Positions 30,533 to 38,392 of a stretch of 64,000 nucleotides of DNA are shown one piece after another. The notes below the pieces were generated by a model. It did not search any database and was not told where the DNA came from. It saw only the letters and a program-made list of their open reading frames with translations. Source of the DNA: a virus; the IMG/VR virus record IMGVR_UViG_3300027759_003827, positions 1 to 64,000 of that record; one strand, given 5' to 3'. Both the position numbers and the translations under genes were made by a program. Each line of letters begins with the position of its first letter. Positions within the stretch are counted from its first letter, which is position 1.

Positions 30533-31505
30533 TTAATTTTATTTTCATTTGTGACTTCCAAACCTCTAAGTCGTAATACTTTCTATAATTTGCTTTTGCT
30601 TGTCTACTGCAATGCTTATAAAAGTCTTCATCTTCTATAAGTTTCTTTGCAAGGTCTCTTGCAACCATAACGTCTTGTATCTCTACAGCTAGATCTGGTT
30701 GACAATAAGCTTGAGTATCTACTGCGGCGTTTCCTATACAAGGTATGCCTAAGTAAGAACAGTTTAAGCTAAAGGTACCCGCTGCTACAGTAGGCATTAA
30801 ATGTACTGCGTATTTAAAAGTGCTTAATTGCTTTATCCAATCAGTCCACATTACTCTAGGGAGGTGCTGTACTATCTGCTCTTCGCCCTCTCTTATAGCA
30901 TGAGAAGTCTGTCCCCAAGTAGGAACTTTAAACTCTTGAGCTACCAAATAACTTTCAAAACCTCCGTACCATCTAGCAAAGTTACCTCCTATAATAGCCT
31001 TCTCTTCAGGCTTCCATTCTATAGCTTTAATAGAATCTTCTATCATTAAAGAAGGAATAAGCATTATAGTTTTAGTTGGAAATAAACCAGCATAGTAATT
31101 TAAATCAGAGTGGTTATGTGCAAAGATAGCATCTACTTTTGCAAGCATGTTATAAAAGTTTATCTGATCTGCTAATTCATAATCATTCCACCACCAGTGA
31201 GGTCCTTCTTGTACGTAGTAAATTTTCTTATTATTTTTCTTTAGTATCTCTATTAGATTCGAATTAAGTAATCCGCTTACTGGATTCTCTCCGTTAATTA
31301 GTCTTGAACCTTCAGCGCTTAAAAAGGTCTTACCTTTAGGAAAGATAATAAAAACGTGATCGTAATCTTGAACTTCTGCATAATGGTGAAGGTGCCTATG
31401 ATCGGCATTAAGAGCATGCATCCAAGCAAACTCTGTTCTCATATTAGAATGATTAGCAGGAACTTTGCCTTCAAACCCCATCTCTGTTAAAAAAGCTATT
31501 TTCAT
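30519..31505 (-). CDS. GT-B-fold glycosyltransferase-like protein
   Basis: 328 residues. MKIAFLTEMGFEGKVPANHS is a GT-B start; IYYVQEGPHWWWNDYELAD and YAVHLMPTVAAGTFSLNCSY then LGIPCIGN (the donor-site E/G-rich loop) are typical of glycosyltransferase family 4-like enzymes, though the usual EGxGxxxxE motif is altered. Donor and acceptor unknown. Confidence 0.75.
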   Translation of the reverse strand: MKIAFLTEMGFEGKVPANHSNMRTEFAWMHALNADHRHLHHYAEVQDYDHVFIIFPKGKTFLSAEGSRLINGENPVSGLLNSNLIEILKKNNKKIYYVQEGPHWWWNDYELADQINFYNMLAKVDAIFAHNHSDLNYYAGLFPTKTIMLIPSLMIEDSIKAIEWKPEEKAIIGGNFARWYGGFESYLVAQEFKVPTWGQTSHAIREGEEQIVQHLPRVMWTDWIKQLSTFKYAVHLMPTVAAGTFSLNCSYLGIPCIGNAAVDTQAYCQPDLAVEIQDVMVARDLAKKLIEDEDFYKHCSRQAKANYRKYYDLEVWKSQMKIKLNDTE

Positions 31506-32119
31506 AATGCGCTATAAAAATTATTTTGTCTCTCTTGTCTTTCTATTCCTTTTGGATGATACAGGCAATAAGCTTCTTCAGCAGGTAACATTACATAATT
31601 ATTATGTCCTGTAAGTACTTCGTGAACCTTACTTGCCCAGTTTATCTTAGGGGAATTTTGAAGGATTCTAGTCTGATAATCAGGAAAGTTAACCCATCCT
31701 TTTTCATCAACTCTCCATTGCCATTTGTTAATATGCTCTTGAGTTAACCCTTCTACTGTATTGATTCTAGGAACTAGAAGCAAATCTACTGTAGGATTAG
31801 ATTGCAAGATAGCTGGAAGATTCTTTATAAGATTCTCACTTAGATATTCATCAGCATCTATTTGAAATATCCAAGCTCCGGTACAATGCTTCTTTAAATT
31901 ATTCTTAAAAGCAGCAAAGTTTCCTTTTAGTGGAAACTCTATCACGTGAATAAAAGCTGAGTATTTATCTAAAACTCTATATACTTCAGGGGATGTATTG
32001 CCTTGATCACATTGCACTACTACTTCCATATCGGAAGTTTGGTAAAACAGTAACTGAGCTAATAACCTGTCTAGTTCTTTATCTTCATTACATACAGGAA
32101 TTGCGTAACTTATTCTCAT
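31502..32119 (-). CDS. Family 2 glycosyltransferase
   Basis: 205 residues. YAIPVCNEDKELDRLLAQLL, WIFQIDADEYLSENLI (DxD near 88-103) and WASKVHEVLTG are features of short GT2 enzymes related to WaaE/KdtX-type transferases. It overlaps the upstream start of the GT-B gene by four bases. Confidence 0.88.
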   Translation of the reverse strand: MRISYAIPVCNEDKELDRLLAQLLFYQTSDMEVVVQCDQGNTSPEVYRVLDKYSAFIHVIEFPLKGNFAAFKNNLKKHCTGAWIFQIDADEYLSENLIKNLPAILQSNPTVDLLLVPRINTVEGLTQEHINKWQWRVDEKGWVNFPDYQTRILQNSPKINWASKVHEVLTGHNNYVMLPAEEAYCLYHPKGIERQERQNNFYSAL

Positions 32120-32128
32120 AGTTTGCTT

Positions 32129-32566
32129 TTAAAATAATCCGATATAGTCGCAAGCTTCTATAAAATCTTCTCCAAAGTTCTGTAAAGACTTAGCATCCGA
32201 TTTATAGGTTAAGCCTTTGTACTTAGGCTCTTTTTTTTCTTCTTCTGTTAACTCTACTACTTTAATAGCAGACCATTTAATATCTTCTGCTGATGTTCCG
32301 TTTAAGAAGACTGTACCTCTATCTGGTAAGTTAATACTAATAGGATACCATACTCTACTTTCTTGATCTACGTACTTAACGTCTTTATAGAGTTCAGGTA
32401 AAGTTTCTTCGAATGCAGTAAAGTCAAACTCCCCTTCTTTCATTAAATCGTTAGTTTGAAATCCACACCCCCAACAGAAGTAATTATTCTTTGTCTCGTT
32501 AATAGGAGTTTTATAGCATCCATCACAGCCGCACTTAGGGCATATAATCATTTCGTCGTTAGTCAT
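32129..32566 (-). CDS. Unknown protein with zinc ribbon
   Basis: 145 residues from the ATG at 32564-32566 (an ATG at 32578 is also in frame). CPKCGCDGCYKTPINETKNN and YFCWGCGFQT form a CxxC...CxxC ribbon in the first 40 residues. The rest (ESRVWYPISINLPDRGTVFL...) is a pattern I know from large phages, not assigned. It overlaps the stop of 32559-32936 by 8 bases. Confidence 0.65.
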   Translation of the reverse strand: MTNDEMIICPKCGCDGCYKTPINETKNNYFCWGCGFQTNDLMKEGEFDFTAFEETLPELYKDVKYVDQESRVWYPISINLPDRGTVFLNGTSAEDIKWSAIKVVELTEEEKKEPKYKGLTYKSDAKSLQNFGEDFIEACDYIGLF

Positions 32567-32936
32567 TAGTTTTATCATTTAAGTCTGCAAAATAAGTTGC
32601 ATACCAATTAGGTGCTCCGTTAGTCGTATAGGTTGTTCCTACACCTAAACCGCTACCAGTTGTGAATGTAATAGAAGTAGTTCCTGGTGTTGTTGTTATT
32701 CTAGTACCCGTAGGTGTTTCAGGACCTCTTGTTTCATATGGATTAATTCCTGTCCAATTTGGATAAACTGTTCTAAATGTATTAGGATCTGTCATTACTC
32801 CGCCCATTGGAACTGTGTTATCATCTACTTCAGCTAGCTTATCCTTCATTAGATCCCATTGCTTAGGAGTAATATTAAAATCATGCACTCCTTCAGTAAA
32901 TCCTTTTAACCATATTATAAATTCCTTACTAGTCAT
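32559..32936 (-). CDS. Conserved phage N-terminal domain with Thr/Gly-rich tail
   Basis: 125 residues. MTSKEFIIWLKGFTEGVHDF then TPKQWDLMKDKL is a short helical unit shared by many phage proteins (MtskEFiiWLkGF...TpkQWd-x-iKdkL). After residue 80 the sequence is Thr/Gly-rich (TGTRITTTPGTTSITFTTGS), like virion-associated tails. It starts one base after the GT at 32938. Confidence 0.65.
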   Translation of the reverse strand: MTSKEFIIWLKGFTEGVHDFNITPKQWDLMKDKLAEVDDNTVPMGGVMTDPNTFRTVYPNWTGINPYETRGPETPTGTRITTTPGTTSITFTTGSGLGVGTTYTTNGAPNWYATYFADLNDKTND

Positions 32937-32937
32937 A

Positions 32938-34218
32938 TTAGCTAATTTTAGTTAATTGAGGTAATTTAAACTCTACTTGTTTAGGTACATTAGCATACTT
33001 ATCTAAATATCCTTTTAAGAATAATACCATATTATCAAAACTAAATTCAGTCTTAATTTTATGTCCTTGACGCTTACCTCTGTCTTCGTATTTCTTATAA
33101 TGAGCAAATACATCCTCCATAGCTTTTGCTGCAAGGTTATGATCAATAGTAAACCATAATGCACCTGGTAGGATTAATCCTTGAGATTGAGCTGAAGGAT
33201 GAGTTTGAGTTAACTCGCCTGGTATTAATACGGCGAACTCTCCATCTAAAAAATCTACTTGACCAGACCATCCAGAAGCGATTACAGGTTTCTTAGATAA
33301 ACAAAACTCAGCAAGAGGCCTACCGTATCCTTCTCCCTTAGCAAATGATATCATTGCTTTTACTTTAGGATGATTATATAAGTTATTCATATCTTCATCG
33401 TCTAAGTCTCCGTGTAGTAAGTAAATGTTAGGTAAGTCTATACCTGGAACTAAGTTTCTAACAGCATCTATTTTCTTTAGTATCTCTTCTCTATCCATAA
33501 TACAACTAGTAGAACTAGAAGTTTTTAATATAAGAGCAGGTTTATTTTTCTTACCTTTAAACGTATCTAAGAAAGTATAAATCATTTTACTTACGTTCTT
33601 TCTATCTTCTCCGAACTCTCCTTGTAACCAGTGTCCTACAAACAGATAGCAAAACTCTTCTTTAATCTCGTCTAAGTCTAATACTAAATCTGTTTCAGGT
33701 AACTCGTCATCTACAATAGAAAAATACTTATTTAAATCTACTCCTTCAAATAAAACCTCTACAGGCTTTTCTAATTTAAGTATTTCATTAGGGTTCTCTT
33801 GCTTACCGTAACTAGTAGCTTGTAGTACATTCTTAGCATGCTGAGAAGATACTAAGGTTAAATCCATTCTATTACATCCTTCAAGCCAGCTAGCATCACA
33901 TACGGTAGTTTCAATACCGGCTGTAACTCCTATACTAACTCTGCCTACGTGTTGAAATTCGTTTGGTATAGTTATTTGAAACCAGTAGTCTGGTTGCTTA
34001 GTTAAAGGTCCTTTTAATAACAAAGGTATCATCCATCCCCACTCCTCTTTGTAATCTTCTAAGAAGCCCCAAGAAGTATTTCCCCATCTCTGAGGCATTA
34101 TTTGAATATCCCATTCGTCTTTCTTTAACTCGTAAAGGGCTTTAATAAAATCTCTTGATCTTGCTCCATAACCTGAATAGGTATCTGGCGGTGCTGATAT
34201 AACGCAGTATTGTTTCAT
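32938..34218 (-). CDS. Family 4-type (GT-B) glycosyltransferase
   Basis: 426 residues. An N-terminal CVISAPPDTY-SGYGARSRDFI nucleotide-binding start, FVGHWLQGEFGEDRKNVSKM and the donor motif AKGEGYGRPLAEFCLSKKPV then IASGWSGQVDFL (EGYGxPxxE) are canonical GT4. The acceptor is unknown. It is followed at 24 bases by a second GT4 gene. Confidence 0.9.
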   Translation of the reverse strand: MKQYCVISAPPDTYSGYGARSRDFIKALYELKKDEWDIQIMPQRWGNTSWGFLEDYKEEWGWMIPLLLKGPLTKQPDYWFQITIPNEFQHVGRVSIGVTAGIETTVCDASWLEGCNRMDLTLVSSQHAKNVLQATSYGKQENPNEILKLEKPVEVLFEGVDLNKYFSIVDDELPETDLVLDLDEIKEEFCYLFVGHWLQGEFGEDRKNVSKMIYTFLDTFKGKKNKPALILKTSSSTSCIMDREEILKKIDAVRNLVPGIDLPNIYLLHGDLDDEDMNNLYNHPKVKAMISFAKGEGYGRPLAEFCLSKKPVIASGWSGQVDFLDGEFAVLIPGELTQTHPSAQSQGLILPGALWFTIDHNLAAKAMEDVFAHYKKYEDRGKRQGHKIKTEFSFDNMVLFLKGYLDKYANVPKQVEFKLPQLTKIS

Positions 34219-34241
34219 GTTGTAAGTATAAACTTTATTTT

Positions 34242-35672
34242 TTAATAAACGATTGGATGTGCTGATTTTTTTCTTGGTTGCTTCTCTACCTTAATCAACT
34301 CGTATTTATGTCTTGGCTTCCATTTAGCAAATGTCTCTTCGATACCGTCAATAACGTTCTTAGACATCATTCTAGCCGATTGCATAGACTCTTCTGAAGT
34401 TACCCACTCTCTAGCTGCTTGACCTCTTTCTTCTCTTTCTTCTGGAGTTAATTTATAAACCTCTTCAATAGATGCTGCAATATCTCTAAAGTCAGCTCTA
34501 TCGTCAAAGATATAAGGAGTTGGAATAGATCCTACAATACTCATATTGCTAGGGTATACCGGGAAGGCCCACTTACCGTGCTTCTTATAAGTACCGAAGT
34601 GATTAGAGCAAAACTTTTCATTAAAGTCAATCCACTCCCCTTTTTCATTTTCAAATCTTAATTGATCTTGCATACCGCCTGTAACTGTAGCTATGATTGG
34701 CTTACCGCACATCATTGACTCCGTTAAAGATAATCCCCATCCTTCATTAGAAGAGATTAGAGCAGTAACATCTGCGCAGTTATACATCGTACTCATTTGA
34801 TGAGGAGTATATCTATTTTCACAGAAGACTACTCTTTGATATTCTGGATCGCAGAATAACTCCACTACTGTAGGTAAGTCTGTACCATTCTCATCTAGTC
34901 TCTGAGTATGTAAAAGTAGAGCACATTTCTTAGCTTTCTCTTTTCCAATATTATCACAGAAGTGAGCATAAGCTAAAATTAAATCAGAAGTACATTTACG
35001 TCTAATATTTCTAGCATTATATAAAACTACAAACTCAGGTTGATTATCTCCAAAATATTGCTTTCTCATTGCAACTACTTCAGGATCATTCTTATGCTTT
35101 ACAGTAAAGATCTCTTCGTTAATACCGTGAGGTACATACTTAATAACTTTATCTTTAGCTTTTTCTCCTAATACTAATCTATTAATGTTAGCAGTTTGCT
35201 TTGAAATAGCTAATAAACCGTCACAAGATTCATAGTAGGGTTTGTTATATAAAGGTGCAGGCAAGTCATCCCAGATGTTTAAATAAATCATAGGATACTT
35301 CTTTCTTAATTCACTCTCCATTTGAAATAACCAGATCCAGTATCTTGGATCGGTAAAGAACATAATAGCATCTGGCTTCTCCATCTCGATTATCTGACGA
35401 ACCGTCTCTGGAGTACCGTAGCCTGAAGTTGGGATTATAAACACCGAAGCATCTGGAATACCTGCAAGGTTATTTGTATCTTGACAGATATCAAACCTCT
35501 TCCCTTGGTCAGGATGCTGAATAGCAGCTCCTAAGTTTACCCAGTTAAAACGATGTGCTGTTCCAATGACAATCTCTTTAGCCATTGTTGAGATACCAGA
35601 CGTAAATCTAATATCATCGCAGAGTAGTAGAATTTTCTTTCTATCTGCCTGTGGGATGTAACCTTCTTTCAT
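34242..35672 (-). CDS. Family 4-type (GT-B) glycosyltransferase
   Basis: 476 residues. KKILLLCDDIRFTSGISTMA start, VVLYNARNIRRKCTSDLILA and SSNEGWGLSLTESMMCGKPI then IATVTGGMQDQL (EGWGLSLTE) are GT4 donor-site features. First enzyme of the glycan locus in transcription order, after a ribbon-helix-helix regulator gene. Confidence 0.9.
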   Translation of the reverse strand: MKEGYIPQADRKKILLLCDDIRFTSGISTMAKEIVIGTAHRFNWVNLGAAIQHPDQGKRFDICQDTNNLAGIPDASVFIIPTSGYGTPETVRQIIEMEKPDAIMFFTDPRYWIWLFQMESELRKKYPMIYLNIWDDLPAPLYNKPYYESCDGLLAISKQTANINRLVLGEKAKDKVIKYVPHGINEEIFTVKHKNDPEVVAMRKQYFGDNQPEFVVLYNARNIRRKCTSDLILAYAHFCDNIGKEKAKKCALLLHTQRLDENGTDLPTVVELFCDPEYQRVVFCENRYTPHQMSTMYNCADVTALISSNEGWGLSLTESMMCGKPIIATVTGGMQDQLRFENEKGEWIDFNEKFCSNHFGTYKKHGKWAFPVYPSNMSIVGSIPTPYIFDDRADFRDIAASIEEVYKLTPEEREERGQAAREWVTSEESMQSARMMSKNVIDGIEETFAKWKPRHKYELIKVEKQPRKKSAHPIVY

Positions 35673-35679
35673 GTAACTT

Positions 35680-35886
35680 TTATTCTGTTGGTTTAGTATA
35701 ACGTGCGTTTAATTGATTGTTAATAGTCTTCTTAAACTCTTCGTCTGTTAAATATAAGAACATTGAGCGTTCTAACAAATTTCTCATGGTGATTTTATTC
35801 TTTACTGCTTCTGATTTAAAGGTATTGAATAAATCATCTTGAAGTCTGACTGTTGTAAGGATATCTCCTTTCTTTCCGATATGCAT
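35680..35886 (-). CDS. Small ribbon-helix-helix-like protein
   Basis: 68 residues from the ATG at 35884-35886 (a longer frame lacks a better start). ILTTVRLQDDLFNTFKSEAV then NKITMRNLLERSMFLYL is a beta strand plus two helices of Arc/CopG/MetJ size, and LTTVRL could be the DNA-contacting strand. It precedes the glycan locus by 8 bases, so it may regulate it. Tentative. Confidence 0.6.
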   Translation of the reverse strand: MHIGKKGDILTTVRLQDDLFNTFKSEAVKNKITMRNLLERSMFLYLTDEEFKKTINNQLNARYTKPTE

Positions 35887-35936
35887 AATATATGATTTGT
35901 TAATAAATATCACATACCATATATAGAACTATATCC

Positions 35937-36800
35937 TTAATGATTCTTTTTATCACATAATTCCGGCTTATCAATATAAGGACAGAACCTACATTTATCG
36001 ATGTTCTTTGTATATTTCTTTTCTTGATACTCTCCTTCTACGGTAAAAGCATCCTTAACGAAGTTCTGAATATCTTCGAAAGCATCGTTTACTTTCTTAG
36101 TACCGTTAGCAGGTTTAAACTCTTGTACTCTCTTAGGAGCAAACTCTAAATTCTCATTGATTTTCCTACGAACTATAAAGAACTGTACATCTATCTTGTC
36201 TTCTGGTATTCCCTTTAAATTTGAAAAGAATTTCTTGTAAAGAAGTATCTGATTAACTTTTACTTGATCTTTCTTTTCGTAATCAGACCAACCTCTTGTT
36301 GAGGTCTTAATATCGTAAATGATATACTTGTCTAGAGCTTTATCGTAAATAACTAAATCAATAAAGCCTTTCATAGTAACTTTATCATAACCTTCTACGA
36401 TAGGACCTTTGATAGGGATCTCTATACCTATTAACTTACAATTTTTCTTGCTAAAGAATAATTTTCGTTTTCTCTTAAAGAAGTCTAAGATAGCTACAGC
36501 ATCTTCATAGAACTCTGATAGTTCTTCCGGAGTAGAAAAATGACCTGCATAAGCATTTGCTTTATACAGTTCCATTAACTTAGTCTTAAAATAAGTAGGG
36601 AGATGTATCTTATCTGCTTCAGTAGCAGAACTATCAAACATTACTTGAAGATAATTCTGTAACGTTTCGTGAAAGGCTGTACCAAAGATTAAATGAATGC
36701 TAGGTTTAAAAGGCTGTAGCTTCTTAACATAATTTAAATACCATTGATGCGGACAATTCTTATAGATTTGATACTGAGAAAACGAAACAGTTTTACTCAC
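35937..36800 (-). CDS. PD-(D/E)XK nuclease, RecB/Cas4-like
   Basis: 287 residues. IFGTAFHETLQNYL (motif with His), GFIDLVIYDKALDKYIIYD then IKTSTRGW (the D...D-x-K core), KVNQILLYKKFF (QxxxY) and a C-terminal Cys set CRFCPYIDKPELC with an N-terminal CPHQW suggest the AddB/Cas4-type iron-sulfur exonuclease. It should act as a DNA exonuclease in recombination or host DNA breakdown. Overlaps the MazG-like gene by 8 bases. Confidence 0.88.
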   Translation of the reverse strand: MSKTVSFSQYQIYKNCPHQWYLNYVKKLQPFKPSIHLIFGTAFHETLQNYLQVMFDSSATEADKIHLPTYFKTKLMELYKANAYAGHFSTPEELSEFYEDAVAILDFFKRKRKLFFSKKNCKLIGIEIPIKGPIVEGYDKVTMKGFIDLVIYDKALDKYIIYDIKTSTRGWSDYEKKDQVKVNQILLYKKFFSNLKGIPEDKIDVQFFIVRRKINENLEFAPKRVQEFKPANGTKKVNDAFEDIQNFVKDAFTVEGEYQEKKYTKNIDKCRFCPYIDKPELCDKKNH

Positions 36801-36984
36801 TCAGGGTTTGTTTAATTTTTTCTAAATATAGAATAGCATCCATATGCTCTTGCTTAGCATGCTCAATCCATTCGAGTAAACTTAAGTCGGTACGATCTAA
36901 ATCAACACCGTACTTAGCTTTACCCTTAGCAGCTCTTTCTTCAAACTGCTGAATAATGGAAGTTACGATTGAATCTAACTGCAT
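36793..36984 (-). CDS. MazG-like / dATP-dGTP diphosphohydrolase-type protein
   Basis: 63 residues. ERAAKGKAKYGVDLDRTDLS then LLEWIEHAKQEHMDAILYLE fits the short all-alpha phage family with KYG-x-x-l-D-R-x-D...EW...E-x-x-D-A-i-x-Y (MazG/dATP-dGTP diphosphohydrolase related). Such proteins hydrolyse nucleoside triphosphates. Here it is very short, so activity is uncertain. Confidence 0.65.
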   Translation of the reverse strand: MQLDSIVTSIIQQFEERAAKGKAKYGVDLDRTDLSLLEWIEHAKQEHMDAILYLEKIKQTLSE

Positions 36985-37202
36985 TATAATCCTAAGTTTT
37001 TAGGTTGAAACTTCTCGTTTACATATCCGCACTTAGTACATGCAAAGCTTGGGATAGGAACTAAAGCGTCTTGATCTGTACCTGCAATAAACTTACTTAC
37101 TTCACGTAAGAAAGTTACTTGGTTAAAGGTTTCGCAACCACACTCCTCGCATACGATAGGAGTAGTTTTGTCCATTGTAATGTTTAAATTCTGCTGTGCC
37201 AT
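36984..37202 (-). CDS. Zinc-ribbon protein
   Basis: 72 residues. CEECGCETFNQVTFLREVSK (CxxC at 18-23) and FACTKCGYVNEKF (CxxC near 53-58) form one zinc ribbon, as in many small phage transcription-associated proteins. Promoter at 37221-37252; overlaps the next gene by one base. Confidence 0.72.
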   Translation of the reverse strand: MAQQNLNITMDKTTPIVCEECGCETFNQVTFLREVSKFIAGTDQDALVPIPSFACTKCGYVNEKFQPKNLGL

Positions 37203-37220
37203 ATTATTTGTTTTATAATT

Positions 37221-37252
37221 TAAATGTAAAATAAAAAAGCCAATCTAACAAC
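37221..37252 (-). promoter_or_regulatory. Class A promoter inside a terminator
   Basis: GTTGT (37248-37252), 19 bases, TACATTTA (37221-37228). The -33 box lies in the loop and the spacer in the descending arm of the terminator hairpin at 37237-37266, so folding of the upstream transcript and promoter use share the same DNA. Confidence 0.65.
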
Positions 37253-37266
37253 TTTTAGACTGGCTT
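37231..37266 (-). terminator. Intrinsic terminator after the 37296-37571 gene
   Basis: 12-bp stem (37237-37266; AAGCCAGTCTAA/TTAGATTGGCTT, one G-U) with a 6-base loop, followed on the minus strand by TTTTATTTT. It ends the transcript of the membrane coiled-coil gene. Confidence 0.85.
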
Positions 37267-37295
37267 TATTAAAGTTACTGTTCTTTAACTAATTT

Positions 37296-37571
37296 TTATT
37301 TTTTAGTTATTAATTTGTTTTCTAATTTATCTATGCGTGAATCTATAATAGCAACTAGACTGTCCTGACGACTGTCCATTTCTCTGTGTATATTATCAAA
37401 TTGATCGTTCATATCTCTATAAACATGTGATTGATTGTGATGTACACATCTTTCAACTTCCTTTAGATGTTCTTCTAATCTACTTACCTTAACGAAAGCA
37501 TAAACAGCAACTATTGCAACAGCAATAACCACTACAAATGCTATCCCTAAAACGAATGATAGTGTTTCCAT
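37296..37571 (-). CDS. Membrane-anchored coiled-coil protein
   Basis: 91 residues. Hydrophobic anchor at 4-28 (LSFVLGIAFVVVIAVAIVAVYA), then a His/Asp-rich helical stretch with heptads (DRLEEHLKEVERCVHHNQS; IDSRIDKLENKL). Resembles envelope-bound phage coiled coils. Unassigned. A strong terminator follows. Confidence 0.65.
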   Translation of the reverse strand: METLSFVLGIAFVVVIAVAIVAVYAFVKVSRLEEHLKEVERCVHHNQSHVYRDMNDQFDNIHREMDSRQDSLVAIIDSRIDKLENKLITKK

Positions 37572-37608
37572 AATTTATTTCTCCTGTATGTTAAAGAACA
37601 GTAACTTG

Positions 37609-37767
37609 CTGTAGGGGCTGGAATCGAACCAGCACGCTGCGATTCAATATAAGACAAATAAGCCGGCTTTGTGGTCAACCCATATCTTACATCTATCTCT
37701 GATCAGCACCCCCTAGACGAGAGGGCACGTCTGCCACGAGGAGCGACCTCTTTTCCGCCACCCTACA
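37609..37767 (-). ncRNA. 158-nt RNA with tRNA-like ends, class unknown
   Basis: The ends pair as a 7-bp acceptor (TGTAGGG at 37761-37767, CCCTACA at 37610-37616). The T arm GCTGG-TTCGATT-CCAGC is perfect. T8 and G9 fit, and a GCG...CGC D-like stem follows. Between these, about 80 extra bases fold into hairpins (GGCA/TGCC, CCCTC-TCGTCTA-GGGGG, ATGTAAGA/TCTTATAT) and I cannot place an anticodon arm. It may be an inserted or rearranged tRNA, or a non-tRNA RNA with tRNA-type ends. Confidence 0.5.
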
Positions 37768-37772
37768 ATTTA

Positions 37773-38021
37773 TTAATCGATAACGTCTTCACTAAGGTCG
37801 ATATCAAACTTCGATTGATTAATTCTAGCTTGCTCTGCTTCTTTAACCATTCTAATCCAGGTCATAGATACATCTACTGGAGCTAGAATCCAGGCCATCA
37901 TTAATACCATAATAGAATCCATTTCTGGAGATGTTCCGTAATCTAACCCTCTAGTTCTATACTTGATGTTAAGACGGTAGAAGCAGTAAATAATACAGAT
38001 AATGTAGTAAATAAAAAACAT
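37773..38021 (-). CDS. Membrane protein between RNA genes
   Basis: 82 residues from the ATG at 38019-38021; a longer frame would run into tRNA-Gln. Two hydrophobic segments: FFIYYIICIIYCFYRL (2-17) and IMVLMMAWILAPVDVSMTWI (about 37-56), then a helical charged tail. It sits 5 bases before the tRNA-like RNA, an unusual place for a gene. Not recognised. Confidence 0.6.
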   Translation of the reverse strand: MFFIYYIICIIYCFYRLNIKYRTRGLDYGTSPEMDSIMVLMMAWILAPVDVSMTWIRMVKEAEQARINQSKFDIDLSEDVID

Positions 38022-38036
38022 ATAATTTAAGTTTAG

Positions 38037-38107
38037 TTCCCACTCATGGATTCGAACCACAACAAACAGTACCAAAAACTGTCGTACTACCGTTATACTA
38101 AATGGGA
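38037..38107 (-). tRNA. tRNA-Gln (anticodon UUG)
   Basis: 71 nt. Acceptor TCCCATT/AGTGGGA with A73, D arm GTA...TAC with the conserved GG, anticodon stem ACAGT/ACTGT with loop TTTTGGT (anticodon TTG), T arm TGTGG-TTCGAAT-CCATG. CCA is not encoded. Confidence 0.9.
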
Positions 38108-38115
38108 TGAAAGAG

Positions 38116-38200
38116 CGGAAAGACAGGGATTCGAACCCCAGAACCTATTACAGTTGCCGGTTTTCAAGACCGGTGCATTCAACCACTCTGCCATCTTTCC
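38116..38200 (-). tRNA. tRNA-Ser (anticodon UGA)
   Basis: 85 nt, class II with a long variable arm. Acceptor GGAAAGA/TCTTTCC, discriminator G, anticodon stem CCGGT/ACCGG with loop CTTGAAA (TGA), T arm GGGGTTCGAATCCC. CCA is not encoded. Confidence 0.93.
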
Positions 38201-38316
38201 GTTTAACCTAGCACCATCTCTAGGTCGTGTCCCTTCTAAGGTGTTACCTCTGACTGTCCATGCATGGAGTGGGATTCTGTCTCTGGTTGGCGGTTCACTA
38301 CTCCGCTTTAGCTCTG
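38201..38316. other. Structured gap between two tRNAs
   Basis: 116 bases with no tRNA T-arm signature and no ORF of note, but stable hairpins: ACCTAG/CTAGGT around 38207-38226 and a GGAGT/ACTCC pair around 38265-38305. More G+C than the genes around it. Could be a decayed tRNA or processing signal. Confidence 0.35.
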
Positions 38317-38389
38317 AGCCTCGCTACGGACTTGAACCGCAGACCTGCTGATTACAAATCAGCTGCTCTACCAGCTGAGCTAGCAAGGC
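38317..38389 (-). tRNA. tRNA-Thr (anticodon UGU)
   Basis: 73 nt. Acceptor GCCTTGC/GCGAGGC with T73, D arm GCTC-AGCTGGTA-GAGC, anticodon stem GCTGA/TCAGC with loop TTTGTAA (TGT), T arm TGCGG-TTCAAGT-CCGTA. CCA is not encoded. Confidence 0.92.
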
Positions 38390-38392
38390 AAA

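Noticed and set aside
37609-37767. A group I intron in a tRNA
   Set aside because: The extra part is only about 80 bases, too short for a group I intron, and no conserved core was found.
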